Part shown: positions 20,021 through 32,650 of the stretch, in pieces
Layout: the number at the start of each line of letters is the position of its first letter
Numbering within the stretch: position 1 is the stretch's first letter
NCBI GenBank assembly: GCA_039654915.1
Contig: CM077599.1
Coordinates: forward strand, 24,179,501 to 24,243,500
Direction: 5' to 3'
Source: Aquilaria yunnanensis
Lineage: Eukaryota > Streptophyta > Magnoliopsida > Malvales > Thymelaeaceae
DNA length: 64,000 nucleotides
Notes under the pieces: generated by a model
The model's input: only the letters and a program-made list of their open reading frames with translations
Told to the model about the DNA's origin: nothing
Databases searched by the model: none
Program-made: the position numbers and the translations under genes

Positions 20021-22169
20021 TGTTGACACCCAATTTCGTCCGACTATTAAAAAAAAAATTTAATTAAAAAAAATTAATTAATTAAAAATTATTAACTAAA
20101 AAAAGTAATTTAACAAAAATAATATATTATTAGTTTAATGGGGGACATTTTTGTCATATGGTGTTAGTTAAAATATATATATAGGTATACATGTATATCT
20201 GTATGTGTGTATTAGAAATATTAATTAATTATTAATTATTTCTTAATTAATTATTAATTAATTAAAAATTAAAAAAATTTAAATTAAAAAAAACAGAAAA
20301 TTCCTCCCCCAGCTGAGCCTTCCTGGGGAAAGGTTGGGATATTTTTAGAAGGCTCTAGGCCTCTATCATTGGGGGACAGCTCTCTGAATCTTATCTTCTC
20401 TCCCTCTCACACTCATCTCCGACTCTCATCTCTCTCGTCTCCCATGGAGGCTCTCCCTTTCTCTCCTCTTTCTCTCTAAAAAAAACCAGATCGCTCTCTC
20501 TCATTCTCTGGAGTTCCCTTTCAGACGAGTTCTCTTTCTCTCTTTCTCTCTGTCTGGTCCATCTGCTATCTTCCTTCTCCTCTCGTTTCTCCCTGGGGGC
20601 TTTCTTCGCCCAAATTTCTCTCTTCTCTCTCACAGAGCTCTGGCTCTCTTCTCTCTCTCACGCTCAGCTGGAGCTCTCTCTCTCTCCCTCGAACGAAATT
20701 CTCTCTCGCTCTCAATCAAGTTCTGCTTCTCTCTTTCTCTCACTCGCCAGCACCGTCTCCAGCCTCCCCTCGTCTTCGCTCCGTCGCGCATGCTGCCGGC
20801 AGCTTCGCGAAACCCGCTGCCATCGCCCTCCAGCCCCTGCCGTTGCGTCCGCCTGGCCTCCCTCCTGCTGTCCAGCTCCTCCGCCAACGCATCCCCTCAC
20901 CGTTTGTCTTCCATGCTTGCCGCCGTCAGCCCATACACTTTACCGCTGTCACACCGAGTCCGGTCACCGCCGATCAATTCTCCGCTCTCCATCCCCAGCC
21001 TCCTCCTGCCCAACTCGGCCTGTCTCCCTCCTTCCTTCCCGTCACGTTCTCTCTCCCGTTGCTCGCCGCGGCACCGCGTCGTGTCCTTCGCTGTCGTGCT
21101 CCCGCCGTTCACAACTCCGCCTTTTTCTTCCTCCCCTGCATGCTAGCCCCTTTCCGCTGCACCTAGCTGCCGTGTCCTGGCTGCCGCGATCCCTGCTCGG
21201 CCAGCTCTTCCATCGGTGCCTTCTGCTCGTGCTACTGCTCTTTTGCTCCGCCTTCTGCTCGAGCTGCTGCTCTCCATCCTTACGTCGCTACTCCGTCGTA
21301 GCGTCCCCCGCCGCCGGCCTGATCCACATCACCGCCGCGCCAGCGCTCCACCGCTCGCTCCCTGCCGTCCATCCAGCCTCCGTGTTGCCTCCCACCAGCC
21401 TCCTTAGCCACCGTCGCTTCGTCGTCTGAAGGTTGAAGGCGAACCAGGAAGAAAACATTTTTGACCAAATCAAAATTCTATTTCTTTGTCTTTTTGGGTG
21501 AACTCCTTGTTAGTCCTCATTTTACTTTGTTTTATTCATTTAAGTCACTAACATATTTTTGTTGTAGATCAATCACTGACAGCAAATTTATTTCTTTGTT
21601 TTCCTTTTGTTTCTTTCTTTCTTTGATTGTTTAGCCAGATATTAGATTTAACTATTAAATTCACATAAGGATGTAACTTAGGATATTTATTTATTTATCT
21701 TTATTTTTATAATAGTTTAATTTTAATTCTTGTAATACATTTAATGTGTACCGAATTATTGGTTAAGAAGGATTCAAATGTTTGTGAATCCGTTCTTAGT
21801 AGGTTTGATAAAATCCTAAGACGGATCATATCCATGTCCGGGTGGTCTGGCAAGATCCATGGTTTGGATATTAAATTCCATATCCGAATGATCCGGCAGG
21901 ATCCACGGTTTGGAAAACAAATTATATCCTAAACTTCTAATAAAAATAATGATCGCCGCGACATTCAACAAACCCACTATCGGTCGCAAATAAATCGTTC
22001 GCCATCGTTCGACATCGAATTAGGGGCAAAATCCGTTCGCGAATCCTCAGCTCGATTAAAAGTTGATTCAAATTCATGGTATAATTCCTCTTTAATCCTC
22101 CAATTTTTTTATTTTCATTTATACAGGTTACTAACTTTTTTTATTATTTCTGCAGAACTAACAATAATC

Positions 22170-22177
22170 TTTATATG

Positions 22178-22219
<42 letters not shown>

Positions 22220-22730
22220 GTTACTAACATAATTAACTTCACTAACTTTTATTATTATTGTTGTTACTAACTTACTAACTTCACTAACTTTTATTATTAT
22301 TGTTGTTACTAACTTACTAACTTCACTAACTTTTATTATTATTGTTGTTACTAACTTACTAACTTTACTAACTTTTATTATTATTGTTATTACTAACTTA
22401 CTAAATTCACTAACTTTTATTATTATTGTTGTTACTAACTTACTAACTTCATTAACTTTTATTATTATTGTTGTTACTAAGATAACTAACTTCACTAACT
22501 TTTATTATTATTGTTGTTACTAACTTACTAACTTCACTAACTTTTATTATTATTGTTGTTACTAACATAACTAACTTCACTAACTTTTATTATTATGGAT
22601 GTTATTAACTCAACTAACATTACTAATTTTTATTATTATTGTTGTTAACAATTAACTTAACTAGCTTTGCTAACTTTTATTATTGTTATTAACAACTAAC
22701 TTTGTTATTATTATTATAATTATTGTGGAT
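22170..22730 (+). repeat. About 42 bp tandem repeats within the LTR
   Basis: Roughly ten units of TTTTATTATTATTGTTGTTA followed by CTAACTTACTAACTTCACTAA. The corresponding arrays in the 5' LTR lie at 4840-5280 (plus) and 6290-6740 (inverted) with different unit numbers. This accounts for the length variation of open frames there, which are not genes. Confidence 0.9.
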
Positions 22731-23241
22731 GGCCAAAAAGCCCTAATTTATTATTAATTGTCTTCTTTAAGTAGTTAAATTTATTTCACTTTTTAATTAT
22801 AATAAATAATAACAAATTAAAAATTAAATAAAAAGAAATTTTTGTGAATAATTAACTTCATTTTATCTTTTTTTAAAAAAGCCAATTATCTTTTGTTATT
22901 TCTAAAACACATGTTTTTATTTAGTATTTCTAAACAACAAAAAGTTAACCTTTTATTCCTTTTTATTAAAATCATAATTAAATAATTCCAAAAAAATACA
23001 AATCAATTTTTTTAAAATATATCTTTGAAGTAATGGTATTTAAGAATTTAAGAAAAAAAATAGAAAATTAAAAATAAAATAAAATAATAAAAATTATGAT
23101 AAAAATTTTAATTCCATGTCTAGATGATCCGCAAGGATCCACGGTTTGAAAAATATCAAAATTTTTTAATTTAGTTAAATAAATTAAATAAATACAAAGA
23201 TAAAAATCCATATTTACTATATGGATTAAAATTTTGTCAAA

Positions 23242-23377
23242 TTCCGTGTCCGGGTGACTCGGCAGAGTCCATGGTTTGGAATTAAAAACTTCCGTGTCCG
23301 AGTGACTCGGCAGAGTCCATGGTTCGGAATTAAAAACTTCCGTGTCCGGGTGACTCGGCAGAGTCCATGGTTTGGAA
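23242..23377 (+). repeat. Three 48 bp units containing a GACTC/GAGTC stem-loop
   Basis: Units start TTCCGTGTCCGGGTGACTC and contain GACTCGGCAGAGTC, a 5 bp stem with a GGCA loop, then CCATGGTTTGGAA. Diverged relatives in the same LTR are at about 21842-21860, 21892-21910 and 23122-23145, and in the 5' LTR at 4511-4525 and 4557-4570. Confidence 0.85.
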
Positions 23378-24492
23378 GTATCAAATTTTACACAAATTAA
23401 TTAACAAAAATCTGCATCCGATTAAATAATTCAGTTAAATTTTCTAATTTTGAAAATTAACTGAAGTTGTTAAAAAGCAAAGCAAGAAAAAATTAAAATC
23501 AACTAAGGTACCAATTTTTGGGCGTTTTAACAAAGTTGTTTTAGCGTAACCGTACTCCCGAACCCTCGAACTCTCGCAGACCATATTTTAGGTGTCCAAT
23601 CGACCTAGGTAAACCGATTGGTGGCGACTCCAGAAAACCCGACGTTGCCACACCTTGGCATTCCGGGTGTGTAACTAACATTTTCCTTCCATTTTCTGTA
23701 ATTCAAAAAAAAAAGTGAGGTGCGAGATATCAAGGATGAAATTCAGGGAGATAGTTTCCATACAAATATTAGGCCAAAAAACCAGAACCCTAAAGCCACA
23801 ATCAAAACACACCCATTATCTATCGTGCCTCCATCTCGGAAAGGAGAATGATCTACCTTTGTCTCAACATTCAGAATCTTTGACAAAGTGTCACTACTAA
23901 AAAAACCCCTATTTCCAACTGCTGGCCGTTGGAAATGAGGCAGTTGGAAATCCATTCGTTGGAAATTTTACTTCCAATGGCCCAGGTTTTAGCAGTTGGA
24001 ATTTCGAACTGTCAGCCGTTGGAAAATAAGCAGTTGGAGAATTTCCAACTGCTGTAGTTTTTTTTTTTTCGTGTTCCAACTGCTCAGGCAGTTGGAAAAT
24101 CGGGGAAAAATTCCAACTGCTCAGGCAGTTGGAAATGAGGCTAGGCAGTTGGAAAAATAAAAAAATAAAATTACGTCATATTTACTTTCCGTGTCGAATT
24201 ATTTTTTCATTGATTGCACTGTTAATTCGAATTGATTGTTTGCTTTAAACGTTAACCTATTATATTCTAGATAATTATATCGATTGTAGTCAAATTTTTT
24301 TACTACAATTACATAACAATATTTTTTAAACAACATAAAAACATACACAATTCAAATTAATACATCATTATATAAATGTCCTGATAAATCCACACATAAG
24401 CATTTATAGTAGAAATTACATGGTTTCATTCTCCAACTAAATATTTTTTTATTAATAAACAGACATAGTAGCATGATATACCTGATATATTC

Positions 24493-24807
24493 CTAATCCG
24501 ATTTCGAGTCATCATCATCATCTGCAGGAGGCGCGGGCGGGGGAATGCCAATTCTGTTACATATGTACTTGAGCTCAATCCGTTGTCTCCTCTTCAGACG
24601 CTCTAGCTTTCGCTCATAATGTGATGTTTGTTGTGCAGTTTGCTCCGCTACAACTCGCTGTACTTGTTGAGTGAACTCCGGAGTCTGTGTGACATCAACA
24701 TGTGCTGCATGCGTAAGCGCTGGTCGTCGTCGTCCAGGCACAACATGTTGTTCTGATCCAAGTCCAAATACACGGCCTTTTTTCCTGCCCCCCGCAGCTG
24801 CACTCAT
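24493..24807 (-). pseudogene. TnpA-type (Transposase_24-like) C-terminal exon remnant
   Basis: A 104-residue frame with GRKKGRVFGLGSEQ near its start, a coiled-coil-like charged segment (YERKLERLKRRQRIEL) and an acidic tail. The same arrangement occurs in the larger CACTA at 41430-41763. In En/Spm elements the TnpA-type protein binds the subterminal repeats. Only this last exon is recognisable, so the product would be incomplete. Confidence 0.75.
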
Positions 24808-25274
24808 AATCGCAACCTCATATATGTCAGCTGCGCCACCATCGTCACCCGGCTGCTTTTATCCAACATTGTTTTTCCTTTTTAATAAACAGAATTTTAT
24901 CCACTTTTTTATCAAGCCCAATATTTTAGGGCAGTTGGTATAATGAGTCTTCATTTGGGACTTCAAATTATGTATTTTCAAGCTCTCAAAAGGAGTTGTT
25001 CTTGAATCTATAATTTAATAATACCAAATTATGCCAATACTTTTGAATATTTTGGGATATCAATTTTCATATAGGCTAGACTTTGATTTGGAGTTAACTT
25101 ATTTTTGGCCAAATAAAATTTTTATGTCAACAAATTAAATAAATAACATATTAAGCTGAATTACACATTCAGCCAATAAGATTTAGTACTAATTGTCACT
25201 TCACAGCTTCACACAATGAAGGTCAAACATAGTCCTACACTCTACATTTTTCAACTCTAATAGATAAAAATATA

Positions 25275-26420
25275 CTATTCCATTGACATAAAGGTTACAT
25301 AGGCATAATATTGACAATTAATAATTATTATTATAATTATTATAACTGTTAATGGATATATTATTAGTATTATATTAGTAAAAATTATTATTTTTACTAT
25401 TACAATTACTACTACTACTACAACATCTTTATGAGTAATATTAATTTTATTATTATAATTCATTATTTGAATTATTATTACTCTTATTGGATTTATTATA
25501 AGTATAATTATAATAATAATTATTATTATTACTCTTAACTGACTACTACTCATAGTATAATAATTAGTTTTTCAATTATTAAATATTAATAATATTATTA
25601 TTATTATTATGAATATAATTATTATTATTATTATTAGTAAGAACAACATATATTATCTTGAAGGTCAAACTTATTCAAACAAGCTTATTTAAATACAAAT
25701 ATTTTGTACGTTTATATTAATTCTAATTCTTAAAACATTGTAACAAAAACTCCATTTACACATTGTTAATTAAACATAATATATTACCTAAATAATTGAC
25801 AATAGACTAAAGATTTCATATTTTTAAACATACTACCTGAAAAATTCACTTAAAACACATAATTTTCTATTTTTAACTATATTAACCAATTTGACACATA
25901 AATATATAACCTCACCAATTTCCTTAAAACTAATTATTTCATATTTGTATAAATAATATGTTATTTCACACGTAAATATACTACCTAAAAAATTTAGTTA
26001 AAACTAATTATTTACTATTTTTAAATATACTAACTAATTTCAAATATAATTCTACTACCTAAACAATTTACTTACACCTAATTATTTCCTATTTTTAAAT
26101 ATAATAACTAATTTCAAACGTAAAATATACTACCTAAACAATGTACTTTAAACTATTTATTTAATATTTTTAATTATTCCAACTAATTTGAGAGATAATT
26201 ATACTACCTAAACACTTTATTAAAATCAAAATTATTTCATATTTTGAAATATACTAACTAATTTCATACATAACTTTAGTACCTAAACAATTTACGTAAA
26301 AATAATAATTTACTAATTTTAATTATACTAACTAAGTTCACACATAAATATACTACCTAAACAATTCACTTAACACTAATAATTTCATATTTTATAATTC
26401 ATCACGAAAATAAAAAAAAT
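25275..26420. repeat. AT-rich interior and about 75 bp degenerate tandem units
   Basis: 25280-25640 is ATT/TAA-rich. From about 25780 to 26400 a unit of about 75 bp recurs six to eight times with the words TACTACCTAAACAATT, TTAAAACTAATTATTT and ATACTAACTAATTTCA. No coding content. Confidence 0.75.
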
Positions 26421-26944
26421 TGTAAGAAAATACACATAAATTTGAAATTGTAATGGGTAACCTAAAAACTTCACATCCAACCATCAACAACACAAAATCA
26501 CAAATATTGCATATATTTCAAACCAAATAAACAAGTAATAATCCGGATTATGCGTATTTATTGGGGAAAAAATTTAAAAAATATAAAATAAACAAACTGA
26601 CCTCAAATCACGCTCTAGCTTCCTTCAAATGGCCACAAAGAATTGCAATCCTGCAATAAAACCCAAAATATTCAATCCATTATCAACCAAGACAGTGAAA
26701 CGAGGCAAAAAATCGAAACACAAAATTCAAAGAAATTTGAAAAAAAATGAAACTAACCTTCAAATCGCCCCAAATGACACCAGATCCACGTACAACTGAC
26801 CTAGACGAAGCTGTTTCACGGTTTAATCGGAGAAAAAACGTGAATGTGTGTGTTGTGCAATGAAGAGAAGCCAGGTGAAAGAGACGCGAAGTTCGCCCGC
26901 TGGAGAAGACGACTGGCGCGGGGGTGGGGGGGTAATTTAAAAAC

Positions 26945-27525
26945 ATTTTTTCCAACGGCCCTAGCCGTTGGAAATCCTAAACTAAAACTCATTAAACGCA
27001 CAGGAAAAGTACCTTTTGTTTTCCCAACGGTCTCAGCCGTTGGAAAATTTTCAAACTAAAACTGCATAAGTTTTTTCCAACTGTTATAGCCGTTGGAAGA
27101 AAGAGGTATGAAGCATTTTATTTTCCAACGGCTTAAGCCGTTGGAAAATTTGCAAATACATAATAACATATGTTTTTTTTCCAACGGTTCTAGCGGTTGC
27201 AAATTTTCATACACAATTTCGCATATAAGTTTTTAAAATTTCCAACGGCTTTAGCCGTTGGAACTCTAATAAATACAAATTGGGCCAAAAAACCCATTAA
27301 TTTACCCATTTTCCAACGGTTCAAGCCGTTGGAAATAATATATATATAAAATTTCCACAATTTCCAACGGCTAAAGCCATTGGAATTATTATACACTATT
27401 ATCTAAATTACCTCTCTCAAAATTTCCAACTGCTGGCCAGTTGGAAAATATTTTTTCTTAATTCCAACGGTTTTGGCAGTTGGAAATTTCCAACTGCTTG
27501 ACCGTTGGAAATAAGGCAGTTGGAA
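26945..27525. repeat. Subterminal inverted repeats of the small CACTA
   Basis: About ten copies of TTCCAACGG-nnnn-CCGTTGGAA with variable centres such as CTTTAG, CTAAAG and CCTAG. These are the likely TnpA binding sites. The last units shift to CCAACTG. Confidence 0.85.
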
Positions 27526-27549
27526 AAACAGGTTTTTTTAGTAGTGTGT

Positions 27550-30199
27550 GGGATTATGGAATTGAAGCATACAGCCGTGGTGTGAAAAGTGATTAGGGTA
27601 GTGGTGGAGCAAAAAAGAATCAGGTGATTTTGGGTTTGGTTTTTTTGGGGTGAAAATTTATGGGTTTTCATGAAAACAATATGAGATGAGAGATTAAATG
27701 CATCTTTATACATGGGGTGAGAATCTAGATTTGGTTTGTATGTTTGAATGTTTTACAAATTAATAGACAGTGGGTTAGAGGTGGATGCTTTTGTGAATCT
27801 GAGACTGTTTGCTGCTTTGTGTGGACATGGGGTCGCCCTGTATGTTTCTGTATTGTTGCATACATGGTGTGAAATTGGGATATTTGTGTGAATCTGGTGT
27901 TGGTTTGTATGTTTCAATATATATTTTTTGAATTTGTGGATAGTGGCTTAGAGGGGAGGTTTGTCTGACAAGAGGAGTTGTATGGTTTTGTGAGTTGTAT
28001 GGTTGGTATGGTGAGTTGTATTCTCTCAAAAATTGTGAGTGGTGTGTACAGGGCTTGTATGCTTTTGAGTATGTGTTCGTGATGTATATATCTAGGGATG
28101 ACATGTATGAATGAATCTAAAAAATTGTTTGCATTATTGTGAGAGTAATTTGTATTATTTTGTGATTGATATGTATGGATGTATGATCCGTTAAACTGTG
28201 AGTAGTTTGTATTATTTTGTGATGAATATGTACTATTTAGGGAACCATAGTTGTATGAGTTTTTGTGCTTTTAAACATGGGAATGATGGTCAGGTTATGT
28301 CAATATCTTGTGCACTTGTGTTTTTCTGGATATGGATTGTGTGATTTTGAATGGTGTATATATTATTATGCCTAAGCTAAATGGCTTCTAATGAAACAAA
28401 CAGAGAGTCAGTTGGCGATCGAGCAAACCCAAGAAGTTGATTACTTGCAGTACCAGCTGTGAATTAGGATGTCTGTTTTAGTAATATGCAATGGTATCCA
28501 TTGTAACCGAAATTGTTGTGATGTTATAATTTTAGCAGTTGTTTGCGTCGATCGCTTAAAAATATGATATAAATAGGTTGTTGTTTTAATCTGGATATAT
28601 GATGTGTTAATTCTATATTTGAGATGTATGTTTTGAAGAGTAATATCGTTCACATGGAATATTAAATATATTACATTGACTATGTTGTGTTAATCTGGGT
28701 ATCCGATGAGGACTTTTGCTCCTGTGAAAATTTCTCAGTCTAAGGAACAATGTAAATATTCTTTCTTCCAAGCTAGCCCGCTAAAATAAAATTTTCTAAA
28801 TTTAATATTACTGACGATCATTGTTCGATGACTAGCTATCCAAAATTAAAAAATTCTCCACCTTATTATCATGATAGAAATTAAAAAAAAAATTATTTTG
28901 AAATTTTCGATGGCTAGTCATCGGAAACTAAAAATTCTTCCCTCCTTCTTAAACATTATAAAATCATTCATCTTCCATTAAAATCTTATTTTTCTACTCC
29001 AATGTTCCTTTTTTTTTTCCACAAATTTCTCTCCACCCTCTCCAAACATTTTTTTTCTTCTTCTTCATCTTTCTTTCTCCCTTCATCATTACCTTTTTTT
29101 TCTTCATCATAATCATCGTCATCTTGTTCCTCCCTCTTTCTCACCATCTTCTGCTTCTTTTTCTTCCTGCACCCTTTCTCACTTTTTCATCACATTCTTC
29201 TTCTTCTTCTCCTCCCTTCTATTTTTCCTCCCCATATTCTTCTTTTTCTTCCTCTCTGTCTCATCATTTTTCATGCATAATTGTGCATGAAAAATGAAGA
29301 TTATTTAGGAAACATAAAAAAAAATTATGGAAAAAATGTTTTGAAGGTGGCCTTTGAAATTTCCATCAGACATTGCTGTTGGAATGGCTTACTATTAAAA
29401 TATACTTCCGTCCCCAAAATTGTCGTAACTCATTTTGCAAAGTGAGCTGAGAAGCTGAGTCTGATATGCCAGCACCGTCTAACCAAAACGGCCAATAATA
29501 TATATTTTTTTTATTTCAAACGAGTCTATAATCATTGAACATTTTTCCAATACTTATCCTTTGGAAATAACCGTCAGAAATGAACATTGTTTTAGTAGTA
29601 GACTAGATGGTGAACTTGCATGTTGCTATGACAAGAGAATATTAAAATTTTGCATATATAATCGGCATATTAGGTACGACCACTAAACCTGGAGAACCTC
29701 ATATTTGAGCTAATAAAAAAAGACCGTAAAGAGGGTGTTGTTTGTGACCGTAGCAGATTGAGCAAACAAAACCCAAAACAATAAGAATTTTAACAAAATG
29801 CAAACTGTATTTTTAATTGTTAAACTAATAAGTCTGCCGGGAATGAGTTTATAAATTTTATTTATTTATTTAATTAAATTTCTACTTGCTAAGTTAATAT
29901 TTGAGCAATTTATAGTTTTTTTTACTATAATTTTCCTAAATAATATGTCACTCTTTTAATCTTAAAAGAAGGGATATATAACCATGTAGTGTTAGAGACG
30001 TGAAATTAAAAACCAATAAAGAGAATGACTTAAATTGAGAGCTATGAAACAATAGTAACCAATAAATACATGTCATGCGAATAACTGGACTCAATCAGTG
30101 TTTCATCCATGGACTTGTTTAATTGTAATTCATATCTCAGAAGCAAATAGAAAACCAAAGAAACCGAAAAAAAAAATTTGGTTTTCGATACCATATAGA
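27550..30199. other. Stretch without recognised gene
   Basis: 27660-28100 holds degenerate duplications with the words CATGGGGTGAGAATCT and GGTTTGTATGTTT. 29040-29260 is CT-rich. A hairpin TTTTTCATGCATAATTGTGCATGAAAAA-like palindrome lies at 29270-29297. The segment ending TTTTAGTAGTAG at about 29604 resembles an eroded CACTA terminus, but no partner end could be fixed. Nothing codes convincingly. Confidence 0.5.
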
Positions 30200-31272
30200 C
30201 AAAGTGTTATATCTTCTGCAACTCAAATGAAGCTTAATTATAATACAGTTTGATGTTGGTCTAGAAGGTTCAACATGCTTTTCCTTAAAAAAATTCATAA
30301 AAAAAAGTTTCAAATGATTCTATCGATTTGTGCAAGATTTTCATTATTTTCCCCATTTTTAATGAAGGAGTTGATATTGATGCTGCTACCAAGCATGGGA
30401 TTAGAGTCGCTAGAATCCCTGGTGATGCCATTGGGAATGCAGCATCATGTGCTGAAATGGCTATATATATATGTATTTGATGTTGGCCCTTCTAAAGAGA
30501 CAACTTGATGAGTTCCCCTGGCCCTTCGTTTCATATTTGGTTCACCTTGATAACTTGTTAGGCTCTAGAACATTGTTTAGGTCGTAAACTGATTTTCGGA
30601 ACCAGTTTGTTTAGCCTGTTTGAAATGGCTTTCTGATGATCGTGCACAATGCTGTAATATTAGTGTAGCTCATTTGGTTGTTTGGTGTTTGGTTTCAGTT
30701 ATGTTGTGGATTCACTAGCCCTTAAGTTGACCTCTTACATTAGTGAACTTTTTATCCTCTTGCATGTTTGCCAACATGTCCAAGATTTCCATTTGGGCGA
30801 AATGCATGTGGTTGTAGTCTCTAAGCTTCTACTTACTGTAGAAACATATTCCTCCATCGATCCTTCTTGTCTATGTTGTTTTTGAATTTACCAATTGTTG
30901 AATTTTCTGCATGTCCTTCTTTTCTAGTAACAAGGGCATTACCATTTCTAGGTAGCCCTTGCCATTAACTTCCAAAGGTTTATGTTATTTCCCTGAGTTT
31001 AGCCCTTTTTCCTATTCAGAAAGAAATGGAAATTTCAATAAAGAATAGAATGCTTGGAGAGCCAATTGGTGATACACTACATGGGAAGACGTACGGTCGC
31101 CTTCTAAACTCCTTTTATATGAGCATATTTGTATGTGTATTTCATTTTGCTCTTCCTCTCTATAATTGCTTTTACATCCTTGTGTATTACAACCGAGATG
31201 AAGTAATATTACTTGTCAAGTTTAATGGTGAAACAAATGTTTACAATTTGTTACAACCGCCCTAGTTCCCAC

Positions 31273-31885
31273 TAAGGCTGTAAACGAACCAAACGAACAA
31301 TAACAAGCCCTGTTTGTGTTCGTTCATTTAATGTTTAACGAACACGAACACAAACACGAACAATAAACGAACACATTTTCCTTGTTCGTGTTCATTCGGT
31401 TAGTTTAGTATGTGTTCGTGTTCGTTCGTTTATACAAGCTTAAACGAACATAAACGAACACAAATGAACGAAAACGTTCGTGAACATAAATAATAATAGG
31501 TTATAATAAATATATAATCTAGTGTGTAGGGTGTACGTAGGGTAGGTAATAATAAACACAAATAATAATAGGTTATACTAAATATATAATATATGATATA
31601 TATAATATATATAACAATAAATATATAACTAGACACTAATACATAGATACACAAATAAACGAACATAAACTAACGAGTAAATGAACGAACACTAACCGAA
31701 CATTAACCGAACAGTTCACGAACGTAAATGAACGAACGGGACTTTGTTCGTGTTCGTTCATTTAACTAAACGAACATAAAAATCTGTTCGTGTTCGTTCG
31801 TTTAACTAAATAAACGAACATAAACGAACTCCCGCTGAACCGTTCACGAACGGTTCACCGAACGTTCTGTTCATTTACACCCCTA
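31273..31885. mobile_element. hAT-type MITE with empty site in the paralogue
   Basis: 613 bp, starting TAAGGCTGTAAACGAAC and ending GTTCATTTACACCCCTA, flanked by the 8 bp duplication GTTCCCAC (31265-31272 and 31886-31893). Copy B has a single GTTCCCAC at the equivalent site (about 56675). Both ends carry clusters of GTTCGTTCG/CGAACGAAC subterminal repeats. No ORF. Confidence 0.95.
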
Positions 31886-32179
31886 GTTCCCACACATGGT
31901 ATGAATAGGTTCCAGAATTTAAACCATAGATTTAAACACTTAATTTGATAAAATAAAAGCTGAATCGGGTCAAATAACTTGGAACCAAGACCTGTAAACA
32001 CATTCAAATATGAGTTCTGCTGAAAAAACACTATCTTTGTAAATTGTTTGACTAAGGAGTTGACTTTTAGCTAGGAATAGCGTATGGGTCTGAAAGTTTG
32101 GGGACATGTCTGAATGTATAATTAAAACATGTTGGAAACCTTAATTCAGAGGCCTTTGCTCGAACACTACTAAAAAATG

Positions 32180-32650
32180 GGGGTTTACCAACAGCATTAT
32201 TACCAACTGCCTAGCCGTTGGTAAATACCAATGAGTACAACCGTTGGTATTTTTTTTCCAACGTGCACGCGTTGGTAGAGAAAAAAATTTAATTTAGCTT
32301 TTGTTCCAATGGCCTAGCCGTTGGTAAATACCAATGGGCTTGACCGTTGGTCAATTGTCCAACGTGCACGCGTTGGTAGACTTGGACTTCGAAATGGGCC
32401 TCATTTATTGGGTTTTTTAACCAACGGCTAATAATGAAATTAAATCTAAGCCTTTTTCCAACGGCCATAGCCGTTGGTAAATACCAATGTGCTTGACCGT
32501 TGGTGAGCTTCCAACGTGCAGCTGTTGGTGGGCCAGGGGTTTGAAATTGGGCCTTAAGTCTGGGCCTTTTTTACCAACGGTTAAGCCGTTGGTAGTTTTT
32601 AATGTAAACGGTGCGTTTCATCATTTTTTTTTTCCAACGGCGAAAGTGTG
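32180..32650. repeat. 5' subterminal repeats of the large CACTA
   Basis: Repeated TACCAACGGC and GCCGTTGGTAA words, plus CCAACGTGCACGCGTTGG, in both orientations. The matching 3' subterminal array lies at about 42130-42610. They are the probable binding sites of the TnpA-type protein. Confidence 0.85.

Larger units (their letters stand above)
2680..23680 (+). mobile_element. Non-autonomous Tat/Ogre-type Ty3/gypsy LTR retrotransposon carrying extra genes
   Basis: Both ends begin with TGTTGACAC at 2680 and 20021 and share several kilobases of near-identical sequence. A PBS matching the 3' end of tRNA-Arg(ACG) lies at 8100 and a polypurine tract immediately precedes the 3' LTR. A decayed gag of the plant retrotrans_gag type lies at 9176-11490. 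No protease, reverse transcriptase, RNase H or integrase is visible, so the copy cannot move alone. The place of pol is taken by 2.7 kb of non-coding repeats and three foreign-looking coding units (14408-16840). A 2.6 kb tandem array sits in the 3' untranslated region, as known for Tat/Ogre elements. I could not find a target site duplication: bases before 2680 are CTTTG, bases after 23680 are TTTTC. Confidence 0.88.
20021..23680 (+). repeat. 3' LTR
   Basis: About 3.66 kb. It starts TGTTGACACC and is taken to end at GTGTAACTAACA (23669-23680), by analogy with LTRs that end shortly after an internal TGGCGACTCC word (23629-23638). The exact end is uncertain by some tens of bases. It is near-identical to 2680-5657 and, inverted, to 5662-8098. 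It includes the same CT/GC-rich block (20380-21430), a longer array of about 42 bp TTATTATTATTGTTGTTACTA units (22170-22730), and a 48 bp triplicate near its end that the 5' LTR lacks. Confidence 0.85.
23892..27546 (-). mobile_element. Deleted CACTA (En/Spm) element
   Basis: Starts CACTACTAAAAAAACC at 23892 and ends TTTTTTTAGTAGTG at 27546, flanked by the 3 bp duplication TGT (23889-23891 and 27547-27549). Subterminal repeats with core CCAACGG/CCGTTGG or CCAACTG/CAGTTGG fill 23905-24150 and 26945-27525. Only the end of the TnpA-type gene remains (24493-24807, minus strand); the TnpD transposase is absent. The element therefore reads right to left and needs a helper. Confidence 0.92.

Noticed and set aside
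23620..23640. Second primer binding site at TGGCGACTCC in the 3' LTR
   Set aside because: Only ten bases match and the sequence diverges at once (AGAAAACCC). It is most likely an internal LTR word that happens to resemble the PBS.
25275..25553. Ile/Val-rich frames that look like membrane proteins (also near 33585 and 34379)
   Set aside because: They derive from TAA/ATT microsatellite-like DNA inside CACTA elements.
27417..28110. Minus-strand frames of about 100 codons
   Set aside because: Composition and overlap with repeats suggest chance; no recognisable motif and no conservation to test.
29270..29297. Hairpin around CATGCATAATTGTGCATG as a terminator or microRNA
   Set aside because: The stem is about 11 bp with low-complexity flanks; too short for a microRNA precursor and without context.
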